DNA of 64,000 bases from DSNY01 sp964539745 (GTDB lineage: Bacteria > Pseudomonadota > Gammaproteobacteria > Burkholderiales > Burkholderiaceae_F). Positions 1 to 8,552 of this stretch are shown one piece after another. Made by a program: the position numbers and the translations under genes. The notes beneath the pieces were generated by a model. The model was not told the DNA's origin and did not search any database. It saw only the letters and a program-made list of their open reading frames with translations. The first letter of the stretch is position 1, and each line of letters opens with the position of its first letter. The DNA is taken from NCBI GenBank assembly GCA_964539745.1, contig CAZIJU010000009.1, positions 1 to 64,000 on the forward strand. The letters are read 5' to 3'.

Positions 1-260
1 AATACGATCCACCACAGCGCGATCATCAGCGTCGGCCCGATGTAGATCGGCAGAAAACCGACGCCGTCGCCAGCGGCCCGGCCCACGCTGCCGTAGAAGG
101 TCCAGGCGGTCGCGTAGACCGCGAGCGACAGGCTGTAGATGTACGGGTTGGCGATGACCGGGCGGCCGGCGTCGGCGCGCTTGTCTGCGTAGTACGCGAT
201 CGCGAACAGCAGCCCGAGGTAGGCAAACGACGTGGCGACGATGACCCAGCCCTGCAGCAT
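1..260 (-). CDS. Sodium:solute symporter-type sensor histidine kinase, N-terminal fragment
   Basis: Only the first 86 codons are in the window; the gene runs off the left edge. The visible part starts MLQGWVIVATSFAYLGL, has a first membrane helix, a short cytoplasmic stretch with KRAD, then NPYIYSLSLAVYATAWTFYGS and GVGFLPIYIGPTLM, the pattern of the SSS-family transporter domain found at the N-terminus of CbrA/PutP-like sensor kinases. In that family the symporter domain is followed by PAS, kinase and sometimes receiver domains, none of which can be checked here. A GAGG sits shortly upstream of the ATG, and the gene follows the small membrane gene by 18 bases, so the two are probably co-transcribed. 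A plain SSS transporter is the alternative. Confidence 0.75.
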   Translation of the reverse strand, partial: MLQGWVIVATSFAYLGLLFAIAYYADKRADAGRPVIANPYIYSLSLAVYATAWTFYGSVGRAAGDGVGFLPIYIGPTLMIALWWIV

Positions 261-278
261 CGCGCGCCTCGCCCGAGG

Positions 279-479
279 TCAGTCGCTGCCGCGTTCCACT
301 GCGAGCACCATCAGTGCGATGAGCAGGGCCCAGGCGACGAACACGTACATGTAAAGGACCGGGATGCCGAACACCGCGCCCGGCACGTTGAAAAGCGCGA
401 GGATCGGATAGTTGAACAACACGCAACCGAGCATGCACAGGGCGACCAGTCGCGGCGCACGTTTCTCGGGCTCGGCCAT
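279..479 (-). CDS. Small two-helix membrane protein upstream of the symporter-kinase
   Basis: Encodes 66 residues: a short charged N-terminus (MAEPEKRAPR), then two hydrophobic segments (about residues 11-32 and 37-60) joined by NVPGAVFGIPVL, and a charged tail. The start is set by a good AAAGGA a few bases upstream; the frame stays open further upstream, but that part is the repeat region behind smpB and not plausible coding sequence. Small proteins of this form are commonly found immediately upstream of SSS-type sensor kinases, which suggests a subunit or assembly partner of the following gene. No enzymatic motif is visible. The function is inferred from position only. Confidence 0.7.
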   Translation of the reverse strand: MAEPEKRAPRLVALCMLGCVLFNYPILALFNVPGAVFGIPVLYMYVFVAWALLIALMVLAVERGSD

Positions 480-735
480 CGGTGGGGTCCTTTCAGCCAG
501 CGGTGGCTGCAAAAGTAAGCGGCGGCGCGCAATATTGTCAAACTTGTCCAACGGCAACGTCGACGATCGCTCGCCCTGGAACGGCGCCGCCGATGCCTTT
601 CCGGTCACCGTTCCTGGTGGCTGCCGTAGGAACGCCAGACGAGACGCCACGAAAGCAGGCTGATCGCCGGGTACGTGTTTGCGCAGTCTGCTTTGCTCGC
701 GCTTCAAGGCCTTGTCGGCTTCGTCGGCCCTCTTT

Positions 736-792
736 TGGCTACGGCCGCTCGCGCGGCTCGCTTGACCGGCGGCGCCGGTCAGCCTGCGCCGC
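736..792. repeat. Double-hairpin (REP-like) repeat, copy a
   Basis: Begins TGGCTACGGCC, contains a GCCGC/GCGGC hairpin and then a TTGACCGGC/GCCGGTCA hairpin, and ends AGCCTGCGCCGC. It has the same start, two-hairpin middle and end as copies at 877-936 and 33951-34016, although the stems differ in sequence. It lies between the second and third smpB-tail copies. Confidence 0.65.
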
Positions 793-876
793 AAGCTCTG
801 ACCTCACTTCTGCCGCGTCTTCAACAGACGCTGCTGCTCGCGCTTCCAGTCCTTCTCCTTTTCGGCCGCACGTTTG

Positions 877-936
877 TGGCTTCGGCCGTCGCTGCGCGAC
901 TTCACTTCGCTGCGCGAAGTGAGCCTGCGCCGAAAG
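877..936. repeat. Double-hairpin (REP-like) repeat, copy b
   Basis: Begins TGGCTTCGGCC, has a GTCGC-TGC-GCGAC hairpin, then TCACTTCGC-TGC-GCGAAGTGA, and ends GCCTGCGCCGAAAG. It lies directly behind the smpB stop codon, so in smpB mRNA it would form two strong 3' hairpins that could act as terminator or exonuclease barrier. The flanks match the copy at 33951-34016 nearly base for base, while the stems have diverged with compensatory changes. Confidence 0.7.
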
Positions 937-944
937 AGGGCCGA

Positions 945-1394
945 TCAGCGGGTTCGCTGTTTCAAAAGTCTGCTCTGCTCTCGCTTCCAGGCCTTTTCCG
1001 CCTCGTCGGCCCTCTTTTCAAACTGCCGTTTGCCTTTGGCGAGGCCCAGCGCAAGCTTGATGCGGCTCTTGCTGTAGTGCAGGTCGAGCGGCACGAGCGA
1101 ATAGCCGGCGCGCTCGACTTTGCCGATCAGTTTGCGGATCTCCTCGGCACGCATCAGCAGCTTGCGCGTGCGCGTCGGGTCGGGCGTGACGTGCGTCGAC
1201 GCGGTCTTCAGCGGCGTGATGTGCGCGTTCAGCAGGAACAGCTCGGCGTCGCGCACGATCACGTAGGCCTCCTTCAGATGCACCTGGCCGGCACGGATCG
1301 CCTTGACCTCCCAGCCTTCGAGGGCAAGGCCCGCCTCGAAGCGCTCCTCGATCGTGTAGTCGTGAAACGCCTTCTTGTTCTGGACGATCGACAT
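945..1394 (-). CDS. smpB: SsrA-binding protein SmpB
   Basis: Encodes 149 residues, a normal length for SmpB, the protein that carries tmRNA (ssrA) into stalled ribosomes for trans-translation. Family features are clear: N-terminal NKKAFHDYTIEERFEAG, the GWEVKAIRAG segment of the beta-barrel, LLMRAEEIRKL, and the basic C-terminal tail (KRADEAEKAWKREQSRL) that goes into the mRNA channel. The gene is divergent from ratA-rnfH, the same neighbourhood as in many gamma- and betaproteobacteria. Its 3' end is unusual: the tail-coding region is repeated twice more downstream with hairpin repeats between. The ssrA gene itself is not in this window. Confidence 0.97.
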   Translation of the reverse strand: MSIVQNKKAFHDYTIEERFEAGLALEGWEVKAIRAGQVHLKEAYVIVRDAELFLLNAHITPLKTASTHVTPDPTRTRKLLMRAEEIRKLIGKVERAGYSLVPLDLHYSKSRIKLALGLAKGKRQFEKRADEAEKAWKREQSRLLKQRTR

Positions 1395-1487
1395 GGACGT
1401 CGGGCCTGCTCCGAGGATGCCTCTGATCGAGCATTACGAATCTTCGCGACACCACCGACCGCCTGGCGCTCGCATCCGTCGCCCTTT

Positions 1488-1560
1488 GTCATTCCGAGCC
1501 GCTGGCGAGGAATCTGCGCCGCTTGCGCCGCCGGGATCCCTCGCGTTGCTCGGGATAACG
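1488..1560. repeat. Dispersed inverted repeat between smpB and ratA
   Basis: Left arm GTCATTCCGAGC...GCGAGGAATC and right arm GGGATCCCTCGC...GCTCGGGATAACG pair imperfectly over about 27 bases with a GC-rich loop. The consensus (ATTCCGAG..GAGGAATC and complement) is a common type of intergenic palindromic repeat in environmental proteobacterial genomes. It occupies the divergent spacer upstream of both genes and codes for nothing visible. Confidence 0.6.
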
Positions 1561-1629
1561 GAACCGTTGTCCACACGGGCGACGCGTACTTGCGGGGTCC
1601 GCGCTGTAACGCGCATGCGTAACTGTCAA

Positions 1630-1635
1630 TAGAAT
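1630..1635 (+). promoter_or_regulatory. Probable -10 box for ratA-rnfH
   Basis: TAGAAT 27 bases before the ratA ATG, in the A/T-richer end of the spacer. No convincing -35 match was found at the expected distance, so this is a weak sigma70-type assignment. Confidence 0.4.
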
Positions 1636-1662
1636 CGCCGGCATCTTAGCAATCGCATCCGA

Positions 1663-2103
1663 ATGCACCGCGTCGAGAAGTCCGTGTTCCTGCCGTACAC
1701 GGCGGAGCAGATGTTCGGCCTGGTTGCCGCGGTCAAGGAGTATCCGCGCTTCCTGCCGTGGTGCGCGGCGAGCCGCGAACACGTGTTGCCGGACGGTCGC
1801 GTCGAGGCAACCGTCGAAATCCACTATCGCGGCGTACGCAGCCGCTTTACGACGCGCAACGAACACGTCCGGCCCTCGCTGATCCGCATGCAGCTCGTCG
1901 ACGGCCCGTTTCGCCGACTCCATGGCGAATGGAGCTTCGTTCAGCTTCGCGCCGACGCCTGCAAGGTGCACCTGAACCTGCACTACCAGTTCGAAAGCGG
2001 GCTGCTCGGGCGGGCGATCGCGCCCGTGTTCGAGACGATCGCGGGCTCGTTGATCGATTCGTTCACCCGCCGCGCGGAAGCGCTGTATGAACCGCTCGGC
2101 TGA
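1663..2103 (+). CDS. ratA: RatA family START-fold protein (ribosome association toxin / CoQ-binding)
   Basis: Encodes 146 residues of the polyketide cyclase/START superfamily (COQ10-like). Visible signatures are the N-terminal VEKSVFLPYTAEQMFGLV, the KEYPRFLPWC motif typical of RatA/COQ10, and a C-terminal amphipathic helix (FETIAGSLIDSFTRRAEALY). The E. coli homologue RatA/PasT has been reported to block 70S assembly when overproduced, while the COQ10 relatives bind ubiquinone and support respiration; sequence alone does not separate these roles. It overlaps rnfH by 17 bases and is divergent from smpB, the classical arrangement. Confidence 0.92.
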   Translation: MHRVEKSVFLPYTAEQMFGLVAAVKEYPRFLPWCAASREHVLPDGRVEATVEIHYRGVRSRFTTRNEHVRPSLIRMQLVDGPFRRLHGEWSFVQLRADACKVHLNLHYQFESGLLGRAIAPVFETIAGSLIDSFTRRAEALYEPLG

Positions 2104-2395
2104 GGCCACGGTGCGGGCGACCGTCGTGTACTGCGCGCCTGACCGACAGTGGATCATCGGCGTCGAAGTGCCGGCGGGCAGCTCGCTGCGCGACGCGGTC
2201 GTCGCGTCGGGCTTGCCGGCGTGCGTGCCGCAGCTCGACCCCGCCGCGCTGGATCTCGGGGTGTTCAACCGCCCCCGCCACCCGGACGAGCCGGTCCGCG
2301 AAGGCGACCGGATCGAGGTCTACCGCCCGCTCGCGATCGATCCGAAGCAGGCGCGGCGCATCCGCGCCGAGATCAGGCGTCGCCGCAAAGGCTAG
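2087..2395 (+). CDS. rnfH: RnfH family ubiquitin-like protein
   Basis: Encodes 102 residues with the RnfH fold signature: VTVVYCAP-like first strand (here ATVVYCAPDRQWIIGVEVP), DAVVASGL, LDLGVFNRP and GDRIEVYRPLAIDPKQARR. The family (RatB/PasI) is encoded beside RatA and proposed to be its partner or antitoxin; evidence for that is disputed. The ATG at 2087 overlaps ratA by 17 bases; a GTG at 2111 is a possible later start. The TAG stop lies in a CTAG which is also the left border of an inserted palindromic element; the reading frame itself is intact. Confidence 0.9.
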   Translation: MNRSAEATVRATVVYCAPDRQWIIGVEVPAGSSLRDAVVASGLPACVPQLDPAALDLGVFNRPRHPDEPVREGDRIEVYRPLAIDPKQARRIRAEIRRRRKG

Positions 2396-2661
2396 GGTCT
2401 GTTGACACATGCCTCGGGTCCGCGTGATCCCCGCAATCGCCGGCGGGTCGCGCGAAGGCGGTTGCGTGAAAGCGCGGCGAAAGCGCCGCGCCCCCCATGG
2501 GGCCGACGGCGGGGATCACCCTGCGGGGCGGGCCGCCTTGGGCCGCATGGCGGCGTTGCGGCTCGGGGCCTTGGCTGCGGCCAATGGTCCCCTCGCCGCG
2601 CCTGGCCCTGCGACCCAATCCGACCCGCCGCAGACCCGATCCATAGGCCAACAGACCCTAG
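2392..2661. mobile_element. MITE-like element with 13-bp inverted ends, inserted at CTAG
   Basis: The ends CTAGGGTCTGTTG (2392-2404) and CAACAGACCCTAG (2649-2661) are perfect inverted repeats; the outermost CTAG on each side can be read as a 4-base target duplication, leaving a 262-base element starting GGTCTGTTG. Inside are nested palindromes: GTGATCCCCGC (2424-2434) with GCGGGGATCAC (2509-2519), and GCGCGGCG-AAAG-CGCCGCGC around 2472-2491. No credible protein is encoded, so movement would need a transposase from elsewhere. The element sits exactly between convergent rnfH and the DUF4124 gene, and each gene takes its TAG stop from the bordering CTAG. Confidence 0.75.
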
Positions 2662-3176
2662 TTACAGCTGCGCGCGACGACGTCGCGCATGCGCTGAATC
2701 TCCGCGGCGCGCTGCGCGTCGTCCAGGACCTCGCGGTTGCCTTGCGCGTCGGTGCGCGCGATGCGTTGGCCTTCTTCGAGCGAACGCAGATAGCCGCGCG
2801 CGCGTTCGCACTCCTGTGCCTTGCGCGCGGCTTGCGCCTGTTCCTCGGCCTGCTTCTTCTCCGCCTCGGCGCGTTCCAGTTGGCGCTTGCGGAACTCCAT
2901 CTCGCGGTCGGCGATCGTCTTCGGTCCGGCCTTCGTTTCGCCCTTGGCGCCGGCTTTCACCTCGCCCGAATCGGTCGTCGGCGGCAGCGGCCCCGACTGC
3001 GCGCCGGGCTGGCGGACGATGCTTTCGGCCTTGACGCCGGCGGGCGGCGGCCGATCCGAGAACACGAGACGTCCGTTTTCGTCGCGCCAGGCCCACTGCG
3101 CCGCGGCAGGCGCGGCGAGCAGCAGGCACACGAGCAGGCCGCCTGCAAGGCGGAGGTGATCGGCAAGAACACCCAT
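2658..3176 (-). CDS. Periplasmic DUF4124 protein with coiled coil
   Basis: Encodes 172 residues. The start is chosen at the ATG that gives a signal peptide (basic start, LAGGLLVCLLLAAPAAAQ); the frame is open far upstream but that part is antisense to guaB. After cleavage comes the DUF4124 core WAWRDENGRLVFSDRPPPAG, then a Pro/Gly/Lys linker (about residues 60-90), then a long charged helix (about 95-165) rich in Glu, Arg, Lys and Gln, predicted coiled coil, ending in RSCN. DUF4124 proteins are common, mostly uncharacterised envelope proteins of proteobacteria, often near guaB. It is divergent from guaB, and its stop codon abuts the element at 2392-2661. Confidence 0.8.
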   Translation of the reverse strand: MGVLADHLRLAGGLLVCLLLAAPAAAQWAWRDENGRLVFSDRPPPAGVKAESIVRQPGAQSGPLPPTTDSGEVKAGAKGETKAGPKTIADREMEFRKRQLERAEAEKKQAEEQAQAARKAQECERARGYLRSLEEGQRIARTDAQGNREVLDDAQRAAEIQRMRDVVARSCN

Positions 3177-3242
3177 GACGTCTCCCGAGAAGTGAACGGA
3201 TTCTATTGATCCGGGGGGAGGCGGCAATCGTCCATTTGTCGT

Positions 3243-3287
3243 GGAAACGCCCGCCACATGGGCGTTTCCGGCAAGGCTCCGTATAAT
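3243..3287 (+). promoter_or_regulatory. guaB promoter with perfect palindrome
   Basis: A consensus TATAAT (3282-3287) lies 25 bases before the guaB ATG. Upstream, GGAAACGCCC (3243-3252) and GGGCGTTTCC (3260-3269) form a perfect 10-base inverted repeat with a 7-base centre; its right arm covers where the -35 box should be. Because the flanking genes diverge, a terminator is not expected here, so an operator for a regulator of guaBA (or of the DUF4124 gene) is the likelier reading. Confidence 0.55.
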
Positions 3288-3312
3288 CCGCTTTTGCGTC
3301 TCGAGGATCCCC

Positions 3313-4773
<1,461 letters not shown>

Positions 4774-4854
4774 GCGACACTCCGCCACCGGCGTCGGGCG
4801 GCGCGGGTTTGCCGATCCGGGGCGCCGGACTCCCGGTATCCGGTGCGAAACGCG

Positions 4855-6417
4855 ATGAGCCACGAAAAGATCCTGATCCTCGATTTCGGCTCGCAGGTCA
4901 CGCAACTGATCGCGCGCCGCGTTCGCGAGGCCAAGGTGTACTGCGAGATCCACCCGTACGACGTCAGCGCGGATTTCATCCGCGCGTTCGCGCCGAAGGG
5001 TGTGATCCTGTCCGGCAGCCACCTGTCGGCGTACGAGGAGACGAGTGCGGCCGCCCCGCCCGTCGTTTTCGAGCTCGGCGTGCCGGTGCTGGGCATCTGT
5101 TACGGCATGCAGACGATGGCGCAGCAGTTGGGCGGCAAGGTCGAGGCCGGGCACAAGCGCGAGTTCGGATACGCCGAGGTGCGCGCGCACGGGCACACGC
5201 GGCTGCTCGCGGGCATCGAGGACTTCCGCACGCCGGAAGGGCACGGCATGCTGAAGGTCTGGATGAGCCACGGCGACCGCGTCGTCGAGCTGCCGCCAGG
5301 CTTCAAACGGATTGCCTCCACCGACACCTGCCCGATCGCGGCAATGGCCGATGAGACGCGGCGCTTCTACGGCGTGCAGTTCCATCCGGAGGTCACGCAC
5401 ACGCTGCAGGGACAGGCGATCCTCACGCGCTTCGTGCGCGAGATTTGCGGTTGCCGCGGTGACTGGAACATGCCTGACTACGTGACAGAGGCGGTCGCGC
5501 GCATCCGCGAGCAGGTGGGCCGCGAGGAGGTGATCCTTGGGCTGTCCGGCGGCGTGGACTCGTCGGTCGCGGCTGCGCTGATCCACCGGGCGATCGGACG
5601 GCAACTGCACTGCGTGTTCGTCGACACCGGGCTGCTCCGCCTGAACGAGGCCGAACAGGTGATCGATAGCTTTGGCCGCCACATGGGCCTGCACCTGATC
5701 CACGTCGACGCAACCGAGCGTTTCATGGCGAAGCTTGCCGGTGTCACCGACCCCGAGGCCAAGCGCAAGATCATTGGCGCCGAGTTCGTGCACGTGTTCC
5801 AGGGAGAAGCGGCCAAACTTCCGAACGCCAAATGGCTCGCGCAGGGAACGATCTACCCGGATGTGATCGAGTCCGCCGGCGCGAAGACCAAAAAGGCCAC
5901 CACGATCAAGAGTCACCACAACGTCGGCGGACTGCCCGAGACGCTACATCTGAAGCTGCTGGAGCCCCTGCGCGAACTGTTCAAGGACGAAGTGCGAGCG
6001 CTGGGCGAAGCGCTCGGGCTGCCGCACGAGATGGTGTATCGGCACCCGTTTCCCGGGCCGGGTCTGGGTGTGCGCATCCTTGGCGAAGTCAAGCAGGAGT
6101 ACGCCGACTTGCTGCGACGGGCGGATGCGATATTCATCGACGAACTGCGCTGCACGCTGGAGCCCGTCAGCGGAAGGCGTTGGTATGACCTGACCAGCCA
6201 GGCGTTCGCGGTGTTCCTGCCGGTCAAGAGCGTCGGCGTGATGGGTGACGGCCGCACCTACGAATGGGTCGTGGCGCTGCGCGCGGTGCAGACGCAGGAC
6301 TTCATGACCGCGCACTGGGCGCGGGTGTCGAACCGCATCATCAACGAGGTGCGCGGCATCAACCGCGTCGTCTATGACATCTCCGGCAAGCCGCCGGCGA
6401 CGATCGAATGGGAGTAG
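4855..6417 (+). CDS. guaA: GMP synthase (glutamine-hydrolysing)
   Basis: Encodes 520 residues. Converts XMP, ATP and glutamine to GMP. The class I amidotransferase domain (1-200) shows KILILDFGSQVTQLIARRVRE, the nucleophile loop GICYGMQTMAQ and the His/Glu motif FHPEVTHT. The ATP-pyrophosphatase domain (about 205-400) has the P-loop LGLSGGVDSSVAA, and the C-terminal dimerisation domain ends in PPATIEWE. The ATG before SHEKIL is chosen as in homologues; a GTG 12 bases upstream is also in frame. It is downstream of guaB and almost certainly co-transcribed. Confidence 0.98.
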   Translation: MSHEKILILDFGSQVTQLIARRVREAKVYCEIHPYDVSADFIRAFAPKGVILSGSHLSAYEETSAAAPPVVFELGVPVLGICYGMQTMAQQLGGKVEAGHKREFGYAEVRAHGHTRLLAGIEDFRTPEGHGMLKVWMSHGDRVVELPPGFKRIASTDTCPIAAMADETRRFYGVQFHPEVTHTLQGQAILTRFVREICGCRGDWNMPDYVTEAVARIREQVGREEVILGLSGGVDSSVAAALIHRAIGRQLHCVFVDTGLLRLNEAEQVIDSFGRHMGLHLIHVDATERFMAKLAGVTDPEAKRKIIGAEFVHVFQGEAAKLPNAKWLAQGTIYPDVIESAGAKTKKATTIKSHHNVGGLPETLHLKLLEPLRELFKDEVRALGEALGLPHEMVYRHPFPGPGLGVRILGEVKQEYADLLRRADAIFIDELRCTLEPVSGRRWYDLTSQAFAVFLPVKSVGVMGDGRTYEWVVALRAVQTQDFMTAHWARVSNRIINEVRGINRVVYDISGKPPATIEWE

Positions 6418-6418
6418 T

Positions 6419-6482
6419 GGCCCGACACCCCGCGTCGTTGCCGGGCCGCTCAAGTCGGGCTCGATCGCTTGAGAGCGTCCCT
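6419..6482 (+). terminator. Two hairpins after guaA, possible terminator
   Basis: Just past the guaA stop, GGCCCG...CGGGCC (6419-6447) and then CTCAAG...CTTGAG within 6448-6476 form two inverted repeats, followed by a short CTTTT. The T-run is weak, so termination efficiency is uncertain. Confidence 0.4.
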
Positions 6483-6483
6483 T

Positions 6484-6753
6484 TTACATCGATGCACGGT
6501 AAGGCCCGAACTGCTGCAGAGGACAGCTCGGAGTCGCCGCAGCCATCGTTGATCGGCCGGTCAGTTTGATCGAGAAGATGCTCGCCGTCTGGGGGTCGAT
6601 CCTCGACCGCCGCCCAAGGACGGCACGAGAGGCTGCGCAAAACTGCGCCGCGTGAGCCGCGTCGGCCGGCGCCACGGACGGCGAGAACCGCAGCCGCGTC
6701 GGGGCGCCGGAAGCTCGGCGAACGGCTTCGCCCTGGTCGGTCAGCGATCGCAT
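6484..6753 (-). CDS. Uncertain hypothetical ORF
   Basis: Possible 89-residue product starting MRSLTDQGEAVRRASG and ending CPLQQFGPYRASM, with a mildly hydrophobic Ala-rich centre and no recognisable domain. Third codon positions are about four-fifths G/C, somewhat below the neighbouring genes, and no clear ribosome site precedes the ATG. It lies antisense-facing between guaA and the ABC permease in a 417-base stretch (6418-6834) that otherwise contains only the hairpins behind guaA. It may not be a gene; coordinates are given so it can be tested. Confidence 0.25.
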   Translation of the reverse strand: MRSLTDQGEAVRRASGAPTRLRFSPSVAPADAAHAAQFCAASRAVLGRRSRIDPQTASIFSIKLTGRSTMAAATPSCPLQQFGPYRASM

Positions 6754-6834
6754 CGAGCCTGCGTTGATGATCCACAATGACGTCGACGCCCGTCGCCTCA
6801 CGGCATCGCGCGGGCGGTCTCCCCACTGCGATCG

Positions 6835-8550
6835 ATGCGCCGCCCGCACTTTCACATCGCGCTCGCACCGACGCCGCCGCTCATGCTCGGCGACGGCCTG
6901 ATCCTGCTCGCGCTGGCGGGCCTGCTCTATGTCGGCGCGCGGCTTGCGCTGGCCGCGCCGGCCACGGTCACCGGCGCCGAGATCTCGCTCGCGCCGCAGG
7001 CGCTGCCGTGGAACGCGGCTGCGTCGATCGCCAGGATGGGCGCGGCGTACGCGCTGTCGCTCGCCTTCGGCCTGGCCTACGGCTACTGGGCGGCGCACGA
7101 CCGGCGCGCCGAGCGCGTGCTGATGCCGCTTCTGGATGTGCTGCAGAGCGTGCCGATCCTGTCGTTTCTGCCGGTCGTGCTGCTGTCGTTGAGCGCCGTT
7201 CTGCCCGCGAACGTGGCGGCGGAGTTCGCGGCGATCGTTCTGATCTTCACTTCGCAGGCATGGAACATCACGTTCAGCTTCTACCAGTCGGTCAAGACCG
7301 TGCCGCGCGAGTTGCACGAGGCGGCCGCGGGCTTCGGCTTCGGCCGCTGGTTTCGCTTCAAGTATGTCGAACTGCCGTTCGCCGGCCTGGGGCTGGTTTG
7401 GAACAGCATGATGAGTTGGGCCGGCGGCTGGTTCTTCCTGATGGCGGCCGAGATGTTCACGGTCGGCAGCCGTGACTTCCGGCTACCCGGTCTCGGCAGC
7501 TACCTGCAAAGCGCGGCGCACGCGGGAGACCTGCACGCGGTGCTGCTCGGCGTGGCCGCACTGGTCGCGGTCATTGTGGCGCTCGACCAACTCGTGTGGC
7601 GGCCGCTGCTCGCGTGGGCGCAACGCTTCCGGCTCGACAGCGCGGAGCCGGCCGCGCCGCCGCACGCGTGGCTGCGCGACGTGCTCGCGCGCGCCTGGCT
7701 CGTCCAATGGTTCCGCGCACGGGTCTGGTATCCGATGGTCGAACGGATCGACGCGCGCTGGCAACGCGGTCCGGCGGCGGGGCTTGGGTATGCGCCCGCC
7801 GCGCAGTTCGGCGCGCACGCGCTGGCGTTGTTCGCACTGGTCGCGGCGGCGGTGGTCTACGGCGGGGTGCGCGCCGCACAGTTGCTCGCCACGCTGCCGG
7901 CGGCGGCCTGGATGGAGATCGCGGTCGGACTCGGCGCGACGCTGCTGCGCGTATGCGCGGCGCTGGCCATCGCCGCCGCGTGGACCATTCCGGCGGGCCT
8001 GGCGATCGGCACCTCGCCGCGCCTGGCTGCCGTGCTGCAGCCGGTGGTGCAGGTGGCGGCTTCGGTACCGGCGACCGCGCTGTTTCCGATCGTGCTGCTG
8101 GCGGTGCTGCATCTGCCTGGCGGGCTCGACATCTCGGCGGTGGCGCTGATGCTGCTCGGCACGCAGTGGTACCTGTTGTTCAACGTGATCGCGGGAGCGA
8201 CCGCAATCCCGCGCGAGCTGCGCGACACCGCGGCCATGTTGAAACTCACGCCCGCCGAACGCTGGCGCGTGCTCTGGCTGCCGGCGCTGTTTCCGTACAT
8301 CGTCACCGGGGCGATCACGGCCGTCGGCGGCGCCTGGAACGCGAGCATCGTCGCCGAGTACGTCGAATTCGCCGGCACCACGTACTTCACCGTCGGCATC
8401 GGTGCGACGATCGCGCGGGCGACCGCCGCGGGCGACTACGCGCTGCTCGCCGGCGCCACACTCGCCATGGTGCTGACCGTCGTGCTGCTCAACCGTCTGT
8501 TCTGGCTGCGCCTGTACCGGCTGGCCGAGGCACGCCTTCGCCTGGAGTGA
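6835..8550 (+). CDS. Fused double-permease subunit of a NitT/TauT-type ABC importer
   Basis: Encodes 571 residues with two binding-protein-dependent permease halves in one chain. Half one (about 1-250) carries the EAA-loop ELHEAAAGFGFGRWFRFKYVELP; half two (about 320-571) carries ELRDTAAMLKLTPAERWRV followed by LPALFPYIVTGA. Each half has about six membrane helices, and an amphipathic linker (about 260-320) joins them. Most relatives (SsuC, TauC, NrtB) are single permeases that dimerise, so this is a natural fusion. The ATPase gene starts 2 bases after the stop. No periplasmic binding protein is encoded nearby, so the substrate (nitrate, sulfonate or another small organic acid in this family) cannot be assigned. 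Confidence 0.88.
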   Translation: MRRPHFHIALAPTPPLMLGDGLILLALAGLLYVGARLALAAPATVTGAEISLAPQALPWNAAASIARMGAAYALSLAFGLAYGYWAAHDRRAERVLMPLLDVLQSVPILSFLPVVLLSLSAVLPANVAAEFAAIVLIFTSQAWNITFSFYQSVKTVPRELHEAAAGFGFGRWFRFKYVELPFAGLGLVWNSMMSWAGGWFFLMAAEMFTVGSRDFRLPGLGSYLQSAAHAGDLHAVLLGVAALVAVIVALDQLVWRPLLAWAQRFRLDSAEPAAPPHAWLRDVLARAWLVQWFRARVWYPMVERIDARWQRGPAAGLGYAPAAQFGAHALALFALVAAAVVYGGVRAAQLLATLPAAAWMEIAVGLGATLLRVCAALAIAAAWTIPAGLAIGTSPRLAAVLQPVVQVAASVPATALFPIVLLAVLHLPGGLDISAVALMLLGTQWYLLFNVIAGATAIPRELRDTAAMLKLTPAERWRVLWLPALFPYIVTGAITAVGGAWNASIVAEYVEFAGTTYFTVGIGATIARATAAGDYALLAGATLAMVLTVVLLNRLFWLRLYRLAEARLRLE

Positions 8551-8552
8551 AC

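Larger units (their letters stand above)
662..1022 (-). repeat. Three serial copies of the smpB 3' end
   Basis: Read on the minus strand, the last ~75 bases of smpB (942-1022) recur at 804-872 and again at 662-736. All three translate to a recognisable basic tail: KRADEAEKAWKREQSRLLK in SmpB, KRAAEKEKDWKREQQRLLK in the middle copy and KRADEADKALKREQSRLRK in the last. Copy 3 is closer to copy 1 at DNA level than the middle copy is. Spacing is about 138-142 bases. The middle copy keeps an in-frame stop (804-806). The spacers are double-hairpin repeats (736-792 and 877-936). The downstream copies are probably non-coding duplicates. Together with the bases up to the small membrane gene this fills the otherwise gene-free stretch 480-944. 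Confidence 0.8.

Noticed and set aside
279..794. 171-residue protein covering the small membrane gene and the smpB-tail repeat
   Set aside because: The first 105 codons are the decayed smpB copy and hairpin repeat; a good ribosome site before the internal ATG at 479 supports the short 66-residue product.
1663..2395. ratA-rnfH as a clear toxin-antitoxin system
   Set aside because: The families have been described that way in E. coli, but equally as a ubiquinone-binding and a ubiquitin-like protein with no toxin role. Sequence alone does not justify calling it a defence or toxin module.
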